From positions 1 to 64,000 of the forward strand of contig NZ_AQQU01000001.1 in NCBI RefSeq assembly GCF_002210105.1: DNA of 64,000 bases, written 5' to 3'. The stretch's first letter is position 1, and every line of letters begins with the position of its first letter. A program made the position numbers and the translations under genes. Shown here piece after piece: positions 43,398 to 51,569 of this stretch. The notes beneath the pieces were generated by a model. The model was not told the DNA's origin. It saw only the letters and a program-made list of their open reading frames with translations, and searched no databases. This DNA is from Oceanicola sp. 22II-s10i. Its GTDB lineage: Bacteria > Pseudomonadota > Alphaproteobacteria > Rhodobacterales > Rhodobacteraceae.

Positions 43398-45044
43398 TCA
43401 CATGTTGGGATAATTCGGGCCGTCGCCACCCTGCGGCGTGGTCCAGTTGATGTTCTGCGGCGGGTCCTTGATGTCGCAGGTCTTGCAGTGGACGCAGTTC
43501 TGGAAGTTGATGACGAACTTCGGCTCCGCCCCGTCCTCCTGCACGAACTCGTAGACCCCGGCCGGGCAATAGCGCTGCGAGGGGCCCGCGTATTTCGGCA
43601 GGTCGATCTTCACCGGGACCTCGGGATCCTTCAGCTTCAGGTGCGCGGGCTGGCTTTCCTCGTGGTTGGTCATCGAGAAGCTGACGTTGGTCAGCCGGTC
43701 GAAGCTCAGCTTGCCGTCGGGCTTGGGGTAGTCGATCGGCTTGTGCTGGTCCGCCGGTTCCGTCGCCGCCGCGTCGGTCTTGCCGTGGCCGATGGTGCCG
43801 AACAGCGAGAAGCCGAAGGTGTTGGTCCACATGTCCAGCCCGCCAAGCGCCAGCGAGGCGGTCAGGCCGTACTTGGACCACAGCGGTTTCACGTTGCGGA
43901 CCTTCTTGAGGTCCTTGCCGATCGCGCCCTCGCGCACCTCGGTCTCGTAATCGGTCAGCTCATCGCCTTCGCGGCCCGCCTGCAGCGCGGCATAGGCCGC
44001 CTCGGCTGCCGCCTTGCCCGACAGCATCGCGTTATGGTTGCCCTTGATGCGCGGCACGTTGACCATGCCGACCGAGCAGCCCAGCAGGGCCGCGCCCGGC
44101 ATCACCATCTTGGGCATCGACTGATAGCCGCCCTCGGTGATCGCCCGCGCGCCATAGGCCACGCGCTTGCCGCCTTCCAGCAGCTCGGCGACCATCGGGT
44201 GATGCTTGAACCGCTGGAATTCCATGTAGGGGAACAGGTGCGGGTTCTTGTAGTTCAGGTGGACGACGAAGCCGATCAGCACCTGGTTGTTCTCGAAGTG
44301 GTAGATGAACGAGCCACCGCCCGCGTTCGAACCGAGCGGCCAGCCCATCGTGTGGCTGACGGTGCCCTCGCGGTGCTTAGCCGGGTCGATCTCCCAGATT
44401 TCCTTCATGCCGAGGCCGAACTTCTGAGGTTCCTTGCCCTTCGACAGGTCGTATTTCGCGATCAGCTCCTTGGCGAGCGATCCGCGCACGCCCTCGCAGA
44501 TGAAGACGTACTTGCCGTGCAGCTCCATCCCCGGCTCGGTGTTCGGGCCGTAGGACCCGTCCGGCTCCAGTCCGAAGACGCCCGCGACGACGCCCTTCAC
44601 CCGGTCGCCGTCATAGACGACCTCGGAGGCGGCCATGCCGGGGAAAATCTCGACGCCGAGCGCCTCGGCCTGTTCGGCCATCCAGCGGCAGACGTTGCCC
44701 ATCGAGACGATATAGTTGCCGTGGTTGTTCATCAGCGGCGGCATCGGGAAGTTCGGGACGCGGATCTTGCCCGCCTCGCCCAGCATGTAGAAGTTGTCTT
44801 CCTTCACCGGCACGTTCAGCGGCGCGCCCTTTTCCTTCCAGTCCGGGATCAGCGCGTCGAGGCCCGACGGGTCCAGAACCGCGCCGGACAGGATGTGGGC
44901 GCCGACTTCGGATCCCTTCTCCAGCACCACGACGCTCAGGTTCTCGTCGAGCTGCTTCAGGCGGATCGCCGCGGACAGGCCGGCCGGTCCGGCGCCCACG
45001 ATGACCACATCGTACTCCATGGCTTCGCGTTCGATCTCGGACAT
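43398..45044 (-). CDS. electron transfer flavoprotein-ubiquinone oxidoreductase (ETF-QO)
   Basis: Passes electrons from ETF (reduced by acyl-CoA and other dehydrogenases) to ubiquinone. It is 548 residues. VVIVGAGPAGLSAAIRL binds FAD. The C-terminal [4Fe-4S] ligands are Cys493 (CPAGVY), Cys517, Cys520 and Cys523 (CVHCKTC). It is monocistronic here, without the etfAB genes. It would receive electrons from the acyl-CoA dehydrogenase at 52615 and from others. Confidence 0.96.
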   Translation of the reverse strand: MSEIEREAMEYDVVIVGAGPAGLSAAIRLKQLDENLSVVVLEKGSEVGAHILSGAVLDPSGLDALIPDWKEKGAPLNVPVKEDNFYMLGEAGKIRVPNFPMPPLMNNHGNYIVSMGNVCRWMAEQAEALGVEIFPGMAASEVVYDGDRVKGVVAGVFGLEPDGSYGPNTEPGMELHGKYVFICEGVRGSLAKELIAKYDLSKGKEPQKFGLGMKEIWEIDPAKHREGTVSHTMGWPLGSNAGGGSFIYHFENNQVLIGFVVHLNYKNPHLFPYMEFQRFKHHPMVAELLEGGKRVAYGARAITEGGYQSMPKMVMPGAALLGCSVGMVNVPRIKGNHNAMLSGKAAAEAAYAALQAGREGDELTDYETEVREGAIGKDLKKVRNVKPLWSKYGLTASLALGGLDMWTNTFGFSLFGTIGHGKTDAAATEPADQHKPIDYPKPDGKLSFDRLTNVSFSMTNHEESQPAHLKLKDPEVPVKIDLPKYAGPSQRYCPAGVYEFVQEDGAEPKFVINFQNCVHCKTCDIKDPPQNINWTTPQGGDGPNYPNM

Positions 45045-45178
45045 GTCTGGCTTCCCCTCCTCGGGCGGCTTCTATGAAATAATGTTTCGCAGGGACTTAG
45101 ACGCTGCCTGCCAAGCGGTCAATCTCAACGATACCAGAGCCGCGTCCCCCGACACAGGTAGTGCGGCCCGACGCCGCG

Positions 45179-45643
45179 TCATTGCACATCCTTGGCGCTG
45201 TTCCCCAGCAGATAGCGCGGCCCGGTGCCCAGACGAGCCGCGCGGTCGTCCGGATTGTAGAGGCTGCACCGTTCCAGCGAGAGGCAGCCGCAGCCGATGC
45301 AGCCGTCCAGATCGTCCCGCATCTTTTCCAGCTGCGCGATGCGGCGGTCCAGATCGGCGCGGAACCCTTCCGAGATCGCGCGCCAGTCCCCCGCCGTCGG
45401 CGCCCGCCCCTTCGGCAGCCGGTCGAGCTGGGTGCGGATCTCGGCCAGCGTGAAGCCGAGCCGCTGCGCGATCAGCACGAAGGACAGCCTGCGGATATCC
45501 GCCCGCTCGAACCGCCGCTGCCCGCCCGCGTTGCGCCACGCGGTCACGAGCCCCTCGGCTTCGTAGTGCCGGATGGCCGAGACGGACAGCCCCGTCCGCT
45601 CCGCCACATCGCCGATCGTCAGGCCGTCCCTGCGCGCAACCAT
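45179..45643 (-). CDS. soxR: redox-sensing transcriptional activator SoxR
   Basis: A 154-residue MerR-family regulator. The helix-turn-helix is LTIGDVAERTGLSVSAIRHYEAEGL and the [2Fe-2S] sensor cluster is CIGCGCLSLERC (Cys115, 118, 120, 126). Oxidation by redox-cycling compounds activates transcription. It is divergent from a glyoxalase-like gene with the SoxR box between them. In Alphaproteobacteria SoxR acts directly on target genes without SoxS. Confidence 0.95.
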   Translation of the reverse strand: MVARRDGLTIGDVAERTGLSVSAIRHYEAEGLVTAWRNAGGQRRFERADIRRLSFVLIAQRLGFTLAEIRTQLDRLPKGRAPTAGDWRAISEGFRADLDRRIAQLEKMRDDLDGCIGCGCLSLERCSLYNPDDRAARLGTGPRYLLGNSAKDVQ

Positions 45644-45671
45644 TTGTCATTCCTCGATACTTGGCGTTTGA

Positions 45672-45689
45672 CCTCAAGTGAACCTGAGG
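45672..45689. promoter_or_regulatory. SoxR operator between soxR and the VOC gene
   Basis: The 18-bp near-palindrome CCTCAAGTGAACCTGAGG is almost identical to the E. coli soxS box (CCTCAAGTTAACTTGAGG). It overlaps a TTGACC -35-like element (45667-45672) reading toward the VOC gene. SoxR bound here would regulate both divergent genes. Confidence 0.9.
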
Positions 45690-45726
45690 TTGCACCCTTG
45701 GACCATCGCAATCAAGGAGCAAGACA

Positions 45727-46113
45727 ATGACCATCCGCCTCGAACACGCCAACATCACGGTCACCGACCCCAAGGCGACGGCCGCCTGGCTGGAACGGGT
45801 CTTCGGCTGGAAGACCCGGTGGGAAGGCCCCGCCATGCAGACCGGCCACACGGTGCATATCGGCACAGACGACAGCTATATCGCCCTGTTCGGTTACGGC
45901 GACGCGGCGCGAAACACGCAGGACACGTACCGCACCGTCGGCCTGCTGAACCACCTTGCCGTCTTCACCGACGAGGACATCGACGCGGTGGCCGAACGGG
46001 TGAAGGAGGCGGGATTCGAACCCGGCAATTTCAACGACTACGCCCCCGGCCGCCGCTTCTATTTCCACGATTCCGACGGCATCGAATGGGAAGTCGCCTC
46101 GCACCAGCATTAG
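45727..46113 (+). CDS. VOC/glyoxalase-fold protein, SoxR target
   Basis: A 128-residue single-domain vicinal-oxygen-chelate protein: [29 protein letters not shown] at the start, with His7 as a candidate metal ligand, and [16 protein letters not shown] at the end with the conserved Glu. AAGGAGCAAGACA precedes the ATG. Its promoter carries a SoxR box, so it is probably induced by redox-cycling compounds or antibiotics. The substrate is unknown; possible roles are methylglyoxal detoxification or antibiotic sequestration. Confidence 0.85.
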   Translation: MTIRLEHANITVTDPKATAAWLERVFGWKTRWEGPAMQTGHTVHIGTDDSYIALFGYGDAARNTQDTYRTVGLLNHLAVFTDEDIDAVAERVKEAGFEPGNFNDYAPGRRFYFHDSDGIEWEVASHQH

Positions 46114-46118
46114 CGCGA

Positions 46119-46192
46119 TCCCCTGCTTCATCTGGCCGGAAAAACTCCGGGGGAGTCGCGGCCCGCGGGCCGCGGCGGGGGCAGAGCCCCCT
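46119..46192 (+). repeat. dispersed intergenic repeat, copy B
   Basis: Begins 5 nt after the VOC stop: TCCCCTGCTTCATCTGGCC, spacer, then GGGGGAGTCGCGGCCC-GCGGGCCGCGGCGGGGG and GCAGAGCCCCC. It matches copy A at 29895-29958 and contains nested palindromes (CGCGGCCCGCGGGCCGCG). It could act as a terminator hairpin of the VOC gene. Confidence 0.75.
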
Positions 46193-46272
46193 CGCAGCCC
46201 CCCGCTCATGCTGCCGGTTTTCCTTGCAATCGACCGCCGGTTCAGGTCAGGTGTTCCGACGGAAAAATCCGG

Positions 46273-46298
46273 CACAGGGGCCTCTCGGGGCCCCTGTG
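46273..46298 (+). terminator. strong hairpin upstream of greA
   Basis: CACAGGGGCC (46273-46282) pairs perfectly with GGCCCCTGTG (46289-46298) around 6 nt, followed by TCATTGAC. It lies 32 nt before the greA ATG and could end the upstream transcription or attenuate greA. The T-run is poor. Confidence 0.45.
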
Positions 46299-46330
46299 TC
46301 ATTGACTCTCGACTGTACGAGGACAGGCCG

Positions 46331-46801
46331 ATGGAAAAGATACCGATGACCCGCACCGGCTACACCAAGCTCGAAACCGAGCTGAAGCAGCTGAAGTCCG
46401 TGGAACGTCCGGCAATCATCAAGGCCATTGCCGAGGCGCGCGAACATGGCGACCTGTCGGAAAACGCCGAATACCACTCCGCCCGCGAAAAGCAGAGCTT
46501 CATCGAAGGCCGGATCAAGGAGCTGGAGGGCGTGATCGGCCTGGCCGAGGTGATCGACCCCACCACCCTAAACGGATCGGTCAAGTTCGGCGCGACCGTG
46601 ACCGTGGTGGACGAGGATACGGACGAGGAAAAGACCTGGCAGATCGTGGGCGAACACGAGGCCAATATCGAATCCGGCCTGCTGAACATCAAATCGCCCA
46701 TTGCACGGGCGCTGATCGGCAAGGACGAAGGCGACTCGGTCGAAGTCCGCACACCGGGCGGGGACCGCGCCTACGAAATCCTTAAAATCGTCTACAAGTG
46801 A
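46331..46801 (+). CDS. greA: transcription elongation factor GreA
   Basis: A 156-residue protein that stimulates cleavage of backtracked RNA by RNA polymerase. An N-terminal coiled coil (residues 10-80) carries the acidic tip [26 protein letters not shown], followed by the FKBP-like C-terminal domain with [21 protein letters not shown]. Start chosen at 46331 because GAGGACAGG precedes it. A hairpin lies 32 nt upstream of the start. The next gene follows after 17 nt. Confidence 0.96.
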   Translation: MEKIPMTRTGYTKLETELKQLKSVERPAIIKAIAEAREHGDLSENAEYHSAREKQSFIEGRIKELEGVIGLAEVIDPTTLNGSVKFGATVTVVDEDTDEEKTWQIVGEHEANIESGLLNIKSPIARALIGKDEGDSVEVRTPGGDRAYEILKIVYK

Positions 46802-46818
46802 CGTCATAAAGAGGGGAC

Positions 46819-47895
46819 GTGGCGAATCCGCCGCGTCCCATTGAGGCAATTGCGCAGGACTTTCGGCAGCTGATGAGCGACGGTTCGCAGTCACGCCCCA
46901 CGCCGCTCGGCATCTATGACCGCCCCAAGCGGTCCCGCATGACGCCCGTGGAATCGATCTCACTTGCCGTCTCGCTGATCTGGCTGGCCGGGTCGGCCTT
47001 CTTTTTCCTGCTGCTCCGCGATCCCGACATCCAGAGCGGGACGAGCTTCGACAGCCTGCGCTTTGTCATCACGCTGCTGGCGATCTTCATGCCTGTCGCG
47101 ATGATCTGGGTGGCGGCGACCACCGCGCGTGCGGCCCGCGTCATGCGCGAGGAAAGCGCGCGGCTGCAGGCGGCGATCGACGCGATCCGCCAGGCCTATC
47201 TGGCGCAGGCGCAGCAGCAGCCCCAGACGGCGGAACCCGCCGTGTCGAAGCGGCTGGACGAGATTGCCGCCGCCGCGCGCAAGACGGAAACGGCGCTGGC
47301 GACCTTCACCTCGCACCGGGACCGGACCCGGCCCGTCCGCCCGGCACAGCCCGAGGCGCGCAGCGCCCCGCAGGACGATCAGGCCCCGCTGCCCCTTGGC
47401 ACCACGGCCGAGGACATGGCGCCGCCGCTCGACCGGGGCGATTTCATCCGCGCGCTGAACTTTCCCGAAACCGCCGAGGACGAGGAAGGCTTTGCCGCCC
47501 TGCGGCGCGCGCTGAAGGACCGCAAGGCGGGGCAGCTGGTACAGGCCAGCCAGGACATCCTGACGCTGCTCAGCCATGACGGCATCTACATGGACGACCT
47601 GCGCCCCGACATGGCCCGCCCCGAGGTCTGGCGCCGCTTTGCCGAAGGCACGCGCGGCAAGCCGGTGGCCGCGCTTGGCGGGATCCGCGACCGGTCCTCG
47701 CTGGCGCTGACCAATGGCCGGATGAAGCAGGACCCGATCTTCCGCGATGCCGCGCACCATTTCCTGCGTCTGTTCGACCGCAATTTCCAGGCGTTCGAAC
47801 AGGATGCGACGGATGCCGAGATCTCGGAACTGGGAGAGACCCGGACGGCGCGGGCCTTCATGCTGCTTGGCCGTGTTGCAGGGATGTTCGACTGA
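46819..47895 (+). CDS. hypothetical membrane-anchored protein downstream of greA (358 aa)
   Basis: A 358-residue protein with two membrane helices near residues 48-66 (LAVSLIWLAGSAFFFLLL) and 80-100 (FVITLLAIFMPVAMIWVAA), a short coiled coil (about 110-160, MREESARLQAAIDAIRQAY), a disordered Pro/Gln/Arg linker and a soluble C-terminal domain. GTG start with AGAGGGG ahead. The C-terminal part (about 225-358) looks conserved but I do not recognise the family. It is 17 nt after greA, so likely co-transcribed. Confidence 0.75.
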   Translation: MANPPRPIEAIAQDFRQLMSDGSQSRPTPLGIYDRPKRSRMTPVESISLAVSLIWLAGSAFFFLLLRDPDIQSGTSFDSLRFVITLLAIFMPVAMIWVAATTARAARVMREESARLQAAIDAIRQAYLAQAQQQPQTAEPAVSKRLDEIAAAARKTETALATFTSHRDRTRPVRPAQPEARSAPQDDQAPLPLGTTAEDMAPPLDRGDFIRALNFPETAEDEEGFAALRRALKDRKAGQLVQASQDILTLLSHDGIYMDDLRPDMARPEVWRRFAEGTRGKPVAALGGIRDRSSLALTNGRMKQDPIFRDAAHHFLRLFDRNFQAFEQDATDAEISELGETRTARAFMLLGRVAGMFD

Positions 47896-47988
47896 TCGGC
47901 AAGGCCTTGCCGGTGCGTCCCAAGGACCATTTGCCGGAATCTCTGCTTTGAGATATCCGGTCCGGCGATCAACAGTCCGGACCCCATC

Positions 47989-48465
47989 ATGAGCCGTCTC
48001 ACCCGCCGCACCTTCGTCATCGCCGCCCTCAGCACGCCGCTCGCCGCCTGCGCCGGTCGGCAGGAGAAGCGCGAAGAGAAGGCGCTGCTCGCCGCGCCGC
48101 TCTATCCGAACGAAACGCCCGCGCTGCGGCGGCTGATCATCAAGCACGCCGAGGAGAACGACGTGCCGGTGCAGCTGGTCCAGCGGGTCATCGTGCGCGA
48201 AAGCACACACCGCCCCGGCGCGCGGAACGGCCCCTACTACGGGCTGATGCAGATCCTTCCGGCGACGGCCCGGTCGATGGGGTTCCGGGGCAGCCCCGAG
48301 CAGCTGTACGACGCCGACACCAACCTGCGCTACGCGGTGCGTTACCTGCGCGGCGCGTGGCTGCTGGCCGACGGCAGCTATGACCGCGCGGTGCAATGGT
48401 ACGCGCGCGGCTACTATTACGAAGCCAAGCGGCGCGGGATGCTGAAAGAGGTCGGGCTGGCCTAA
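47989..48465 (+). CDS. lipoprotein lytic transglycosylase
   Basis: A 158-residue protein with lipobox LAAC (Cys21) and an SLT-type domain. The catalytic Glu71 is in VIVRESTHRP and GLMQI (85-89) and AVRYLRGA are the usual follow-up motifs, so it would cleave peptidoglycan glycan strands at the outer membrane. An N-terminal RRTFV suggests a twin-arginine-like start, but the lipobox points to Sec/lipoprotein export. It overlaps mobA tail to tail by 4 nt. Confidence 0.88.
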   Translation: MSRLTRRTFVIAALSTPLAACAGRQEKREEKALLAAPLYPNETPALRRLIIKHAEENDVPVQLVQRVIVRESTHRPGARNGPYYGLMQILPATARSMGFRGSPEQLYDADTNLRYAVRYLRGAWLLADGSYDRAVQWYARGYYYEAKRRGMLKEVGLA

Positions 48466-49064
48466 GCCCCGCCGGCCAGCAGCGCCTCGGCCCGCGCGAT
48501 GTCGTCGGGCCGGTTCAGGTTCAGGAACGCCGTCTCGCCATCCGGAAAGAAGGCCCGGCGCGCGCCCATTTCCTCGGCCCATGCTCCGATCCGCCGGACG
48601 CCCTGCCGCAACGCGGCGCGCAGGTCTTCCCGGATCGCCACCGGCCACAGGGCGCAGGTCGGATGGATGCCGTCCGGTCCCGCCGCCACCGCCAGAGGGG
48701 CGGTCATTCCCTCGGTCACCATCAGCAGGCGCGGCACCAGGTCCTGCGGCAGGAACGGCGTGTCGACCGAGACGGTGACGACCGTGTCGGCCCCTGCCCC
48801 CGCCGCCCAGTCCAGCCCCGCGAGAACCCCGGCCAGCGGACCCAGTCCCTCGTCCGGGCCGTCCGCCAGAACCGGCAGGCCGAAGCGCGCGAACCGGCCC
48901 GGATCGCCATTCGCGCTGATCGCCGCGGGATCGACCTGCGGCAGGAACCGGTCCGCGACGTGGTCGATCAGCGCGCGGCCGCCAAGCCGCAGCGCTGCCT
49001 TGTCGGCCCCGCCCATCCGCCGCCCCTGCCCCCCGGCAAGGATCACGCCCGCGGGCGCCTTCAT
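48462..49064 (-). CDS. mobA: molybdenum cofactor guanylyltransferase
   Basis: Attaches GMP to molybdopterin to form the MGD cofactor. It is 200 residues of the nucleotidyltransferase fold. GVILAGGQGRRMGGADKA is the GTP-binding loop and VSVDTPF carries the metal-binding Asp. ATG at 49064 is the only start near the LAGG motif. moaB at 61983 acts upstream in the same pathway. The divergent azlC gene starts 103 nt away. Confidence 0.93.
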   Translation of the reverse strand: MKAPAGVILAGGQGRRMGGADKAALRLGGRALIDHVADRFLPQVDPAAISANGDPGRFARFGLPVLADGPDEGLGPLAGVLAGLDWAAGAGADTVVTVSVDTPFLPQDLVPRLLMVTEGMTAPLAVAAGPDGIHPTCALWPVAIREDLRAALRQGVRRIGAWAEEMGARRAFFPDGETAFLNLNRPDDIARAEALLAGGA

Positions 49065-49166
49065 TCCGTCCCCCGCCCGGCGGGGCTCCGGCAAACGCGG
49101 TGCTGCAATTGCATCCTCCTGTCCCTCCGGGTAGGTGTCCGGCAGGATCCATACGGACAATCCCTC

Positions 49167-49895
49167 ATGACCTCCACCGTCAAATCCGCCTACTGGAAGG
49201 GCTTCCGGGACGGCGCGCCGTTCTTTCTGGTCGTATCGCCATTTGCCCTGCTGTTCGGCGTCGTCGCGACCGAAGCCGGTCTGAACGTGTTCGAAGCGCT
49301 GGCCTTTTCGGTCGCCGTCATCGCCGGGGCGGCGCAGTTCACCGCGCTGCAACTGCTGCAGAACGACGCGCCGGTTGTCATCGCGCTGGTCTCCGCACTG
49401 GCGGTCAACCTGCGGATGGCGATGTATTCCGCGTCGCTGACGCCATGGATCGGGGCGGCGCCGTTCTGGCAACGCGCGATCGCCGCCTATTTCACCGTCG
49501 ACCAGACCTATGCCTGTTCCATCGTGGCCTATGAAAAGAACCCCGAATGGACGGTGCCGATGCGGATCGCCTATTTCTTCGGGGTGATGTCGCCGGTCTG
49601 TCCGTTCTGGTATGTCTTCACCATCGTCGGCGCCATGATCGGAGAGGCCATTCCCCCCGAATTCGGGCTCGACTTCGCCATGCCGATCACCTTCATCGCG
49701 ATGATCGCGCCGATGCTGCGCTCTCTCCCGCATCTGGCAGCCTGCTTTACCGCAGTGACCTGCGCGCTGCTGCTGACGTGGATGCCGCTGAACCTCGGGC
49801 TTCTGGTGTCCGGTATCGCCGGGATGATGGCCGGGGCCGCGACCGAGAAATGGCGTGACGGGCACCGCGCTGCCCCCAAGGAGGCCGAGGCATGA
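49167..49895 (+). CDS. azlC: AzlC family permease, large subunit
   Basis: A 242-residue inner-membrane protein with seven or eight helices. KGFRDGAPFFLVVSPFALLFGVVATEAG and FSVAVIAGAAQFTALQLL mark the AzlC family, which with AzlD forms an exporter of branched-chain amino acids (or azaleucine). Its stop overlaps azlD in ATGA. Divergent from mobA. Substrate by family only. Confidence 0.92.
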   Translation: MTSTVKSAYWKGFRDGAPFFLVVSPFALLFGVVATEAGLNVFEALAFSVAVIAGAAQFTALQLLQNDAPVVIALVSALAVNLRMAMYSASLTPWIGAAPFWQRAIAAYFTVDQTYACSIVAYEKNPEWTVPMRIAYFFGVMSPVCPFWYVFTIVGAMIGEAIPPEFGLDFAMPITFIAMIAPMLRSLPHLAACFTAVTCALLLTWMPLNLGLLVSGIAGMMAGAATEKWRDGHRAAPKEAEA

Positions 49896-50218
49896 TCGAC
49901 CATGTGGAACTGTGGGTGGTGATCGTCCTGCTGGCCATCGGCAGCTTTGGCCTGCGCTTCGTCTTTCTGGGCGTCGTGGGGAACAAACAGATGCCCGAGT
50001 GGCTGCTGCGGCACCTGCGCTACACGGCGGTGTCCGTGTTGCCCGCGCTGGTCGCGCCGCTGGTCCTGTGGCCCGCCGCGACCGGGGGCGAACCGGATCC
50101 CGCCCGGCTTGGCGCGACCTTCGCCACGCTTGGCGTCGGCATCCTGACGCGCAACATCTTCGCCGGGATTGCCGCCGGGGCGGCCACGCTGTTCGGATTG
50201 ATGGCGTTTCTGGGCTGA
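49892..50218 (+). CDS. azlD: AzlD family small permease subunit
   Basis: A 108-residue protein with three predicted helices. LLAIGSFGLRFVFLGVVGNKQMPEWLLRHLRYTAVSVLPALVAP is the AzlD signature. It is translationally coupled to azlC. It meets the lipoprotein gene tail to tail. Confidence 0.9.
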   Translation: MIDHVELWVVIVLLAIGSFGLRFVFLGVVGNKQMPEWLLRHLRYTAVSVLPALVAPLVLWPAATGGEPDPARLGATFATLGVGILTRNIFAGIAAGAATLFGLMAFLG

Positions 50219-50221
50219 GGC

Positions 50222-50830
50222 TCAGAACGCGGGCGCGGAGAGCGACATGACCCCGGCCGGCGGCGCGGCGTCTTCGTAGTATCGCCGCCCCTGCACCCCG
50301 GTGATGGACTGAAAGCTTTTCTGCAGCGTCACCGGATACATCGTCTGCGCGATGCCCTCGAACCCCGGCAGCTGCCGCAGCAGGGCCGAGGTGGCCGAGG
50401 CGCACTGTGCCTGTCCGACCGCCCCGTTGGTCAGCGCCAGCTGCAACGCCCGCTCCGCGACCTCTGGCGACACGGTGATGCGCTGCGCGACGACGTGATA
50501 GGTTTCGCGGGCGTGCATGGATTCATAGCCGCGCACGAAAGCGGGCGTGATGCCGTACAGCACATCGCCCCGGCGCGGGGTCTTGGGGTGGTGGAACGAC
50601 CCGGCGGGATCGAAGATCACGCTCTGCGAGGCGTTGATGTGCAGCGCGGTGTGGCCGCCCGATCCGCTGGAGTTCGACACGATCGTGTAGAGTGTCAGCG
50701 ACGGCGTGCCGCCATGCCGGTAAACCGCGCGCGAGACCTCTTCGGGCGAGGCTGAGCCACGGCGTTCCCCTTCGCCGGCGCATGCGGCAAGCGTGATCAG
50801 CGCCAGTGCGGCGAGAAGGAAACGCAGCAT
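50222..50830 (-). CDS. lipoprotein with probable permuted papain-like (NlpC/P60-type) fold
   Basis: A 202-residue lipoprotein (lipobox LAAC, Cys17). After the Cys: SLTLYTIVSNSSGSGGHTALHINASQSVIFDPAGSF, then RGDVLYG, and later AQCASATSALLRQLPGF. The order His60 (GGHTALHI), a downstream Asp-Pro-Ala-Gly, and Cys143 preceding a helix resembles circularly permuted NlpC/P60 (YiiX-like) amidases, in which His precedes Cys. This is inference by pattern; the protein is widespread in the family but I cannot name it. Possible role: cell-wall or lipid amidase at the outer membrane. Confidence 0.65.
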   Translation of the reverse strand: MLRFLLAALALITLAACAGEGERRGSASPEEVSRAVYRHGGTPSLTLYTIVSNSSGSGGHTALHINASQSVIFDPAGSFHHPKTPRRGDVLYGITPAFVRGYESMHARETYHVVAQRITVSPEVAERALQLALTNGAVGQAQCASATSALLRQLPGFEGIAQTMYPVTLQKSFQSITGVQGRRYYEDAAPPAGVMSLSAPAF

Positions 50831-50864
50831 CGGAAAGCCCCTGTCCCTAAGACCGGTCTTCGGA

Positions 50865-50999
50865 TCAGCTGTTGAAGACAGCCATGAAGAGCAGGATGAA
50901 GATCACCAGAACCACGACGATGTTCACGGCCTTCATGAAACCGGCGAAGGTCTTTTCCTGCGCGCTCATGTCCATTTCGCCATGCTTGTGTTCGGCCAT
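50865..50999 (-). CDS. ctaH: aa3-type cytochrome c oxidase subunit IV (44 aa)
   Basis: A 44-residue protein with a hydrophilic start MAEHKHGEMDMSAQEKTFAGF and a single membrane helix NIVVVLVIFILLFMAVF ending in NS. This matches the small fourth subunit of the Paracoccus/Rhodobacter aa3 oxidase. AGGGAAGACAC precedes the ATG. It lies apart from any ctaCD genes in this window. It is too short for usual ORF cut-offs, but composition, length and motif are clear. Confidence 0.88.
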   Translation of the reverse strand: MAEHKHGEMDMSAQEKTFAGFMKAVNIVVVLVIFILLFMAVFNS

Positions 51000-51101
51000 G
51001 TCAGTGTCTTCCCTGATGAATCTCGACAGTCACGGGCTGATTAGCCCATTTCGAAAGGTGTGTCACGACCGAGGATGCGCACAAAAGGACGCGCCCGCGC
51101 C

Positions 51102-51569
51102 TCAGTCTTCGGCCGGTTCGGCGCGGGCCTGTTTTTCCAGATCGGCCGCCAGCCGGAACCCGATCCGGTGCACAGGCGCATCCGGCGCCCGCGGCAGGGC
51201 CCGCAGCATCACGTTCAGCTGGCTGACATGCTGGATCAGCTGCGTCTTCAGCCCGTCCGTATCGGTCCCGTAGAAGGTCACGATGTCGGGATCGAAATAG
51301 CCCATCCCCTCGATCCGCAGCACGCCCACTTCGGATCCGGTCAGTCCGATAGCGACCTCGTGCTCCGCGTCCAGCTGCTTTTCGAAGTTCTGGATGTAGA
51401 TGATCAGCCGCTCATAGGCCCATTCCGCCGGGCTTTTCGATTCCACCGGCTTGGGCACCAGCTGTTCGGGCGCGTCGCATCCGGCCTCGGGGTCCGAATG
51501 CGTCTCGAACCGGCGCGGCAGGGCGTATTCCTCGGCCACTTCTGCCGAGGTTCGGATATCACCGGTCAT
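51102..51569 (-). CDS. DUF6173 family protein
   Basis: A 155-residue soluble protein: AYERLIIYIQNFEKQLDAEHEVAIGLTGSEVGVLRIEGMGYFDPDIVTFYG and HVSQLNVMLRALPR fit DUF6173 as I remember it. Function unknown. Start chosen at 51569 because it overlaps the stop of the MBL hydrolase (ATGA). It is the third gene of the acyl-CoA dehydrogenase-hydrolase unit. Confidence 0.72.
   Translation of the reverse strand: MTGDIRTSAEVAEEYALPRRFETHSDPEAGCDAPEQLVPKPVESKSPAEWAYERLIIYIQNFEKQLDAEHEVAIGLTGSEVGVLRIEGMGYFDPDIVTFYGTDTDGLKTQLIQHVSQLNVMLRALPRAPDAPVHRIGFRLAADLEKQARAEPAED

Noticed and set aside
46010-46030. tRNA T-arm-like sequence GGATTCGAACCCGG
   Set aside because: It lies inside the VOC protein frame (AGFEPGNF) and no acceptor or anticodon arm can be folded around it.
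48462-50405. 647-codon minus-strand frame including mobA
   Set aside because: Only the last 200 codons are mobA, with a proper start at 49064; the upstream part is antisense to azlC and azlD.
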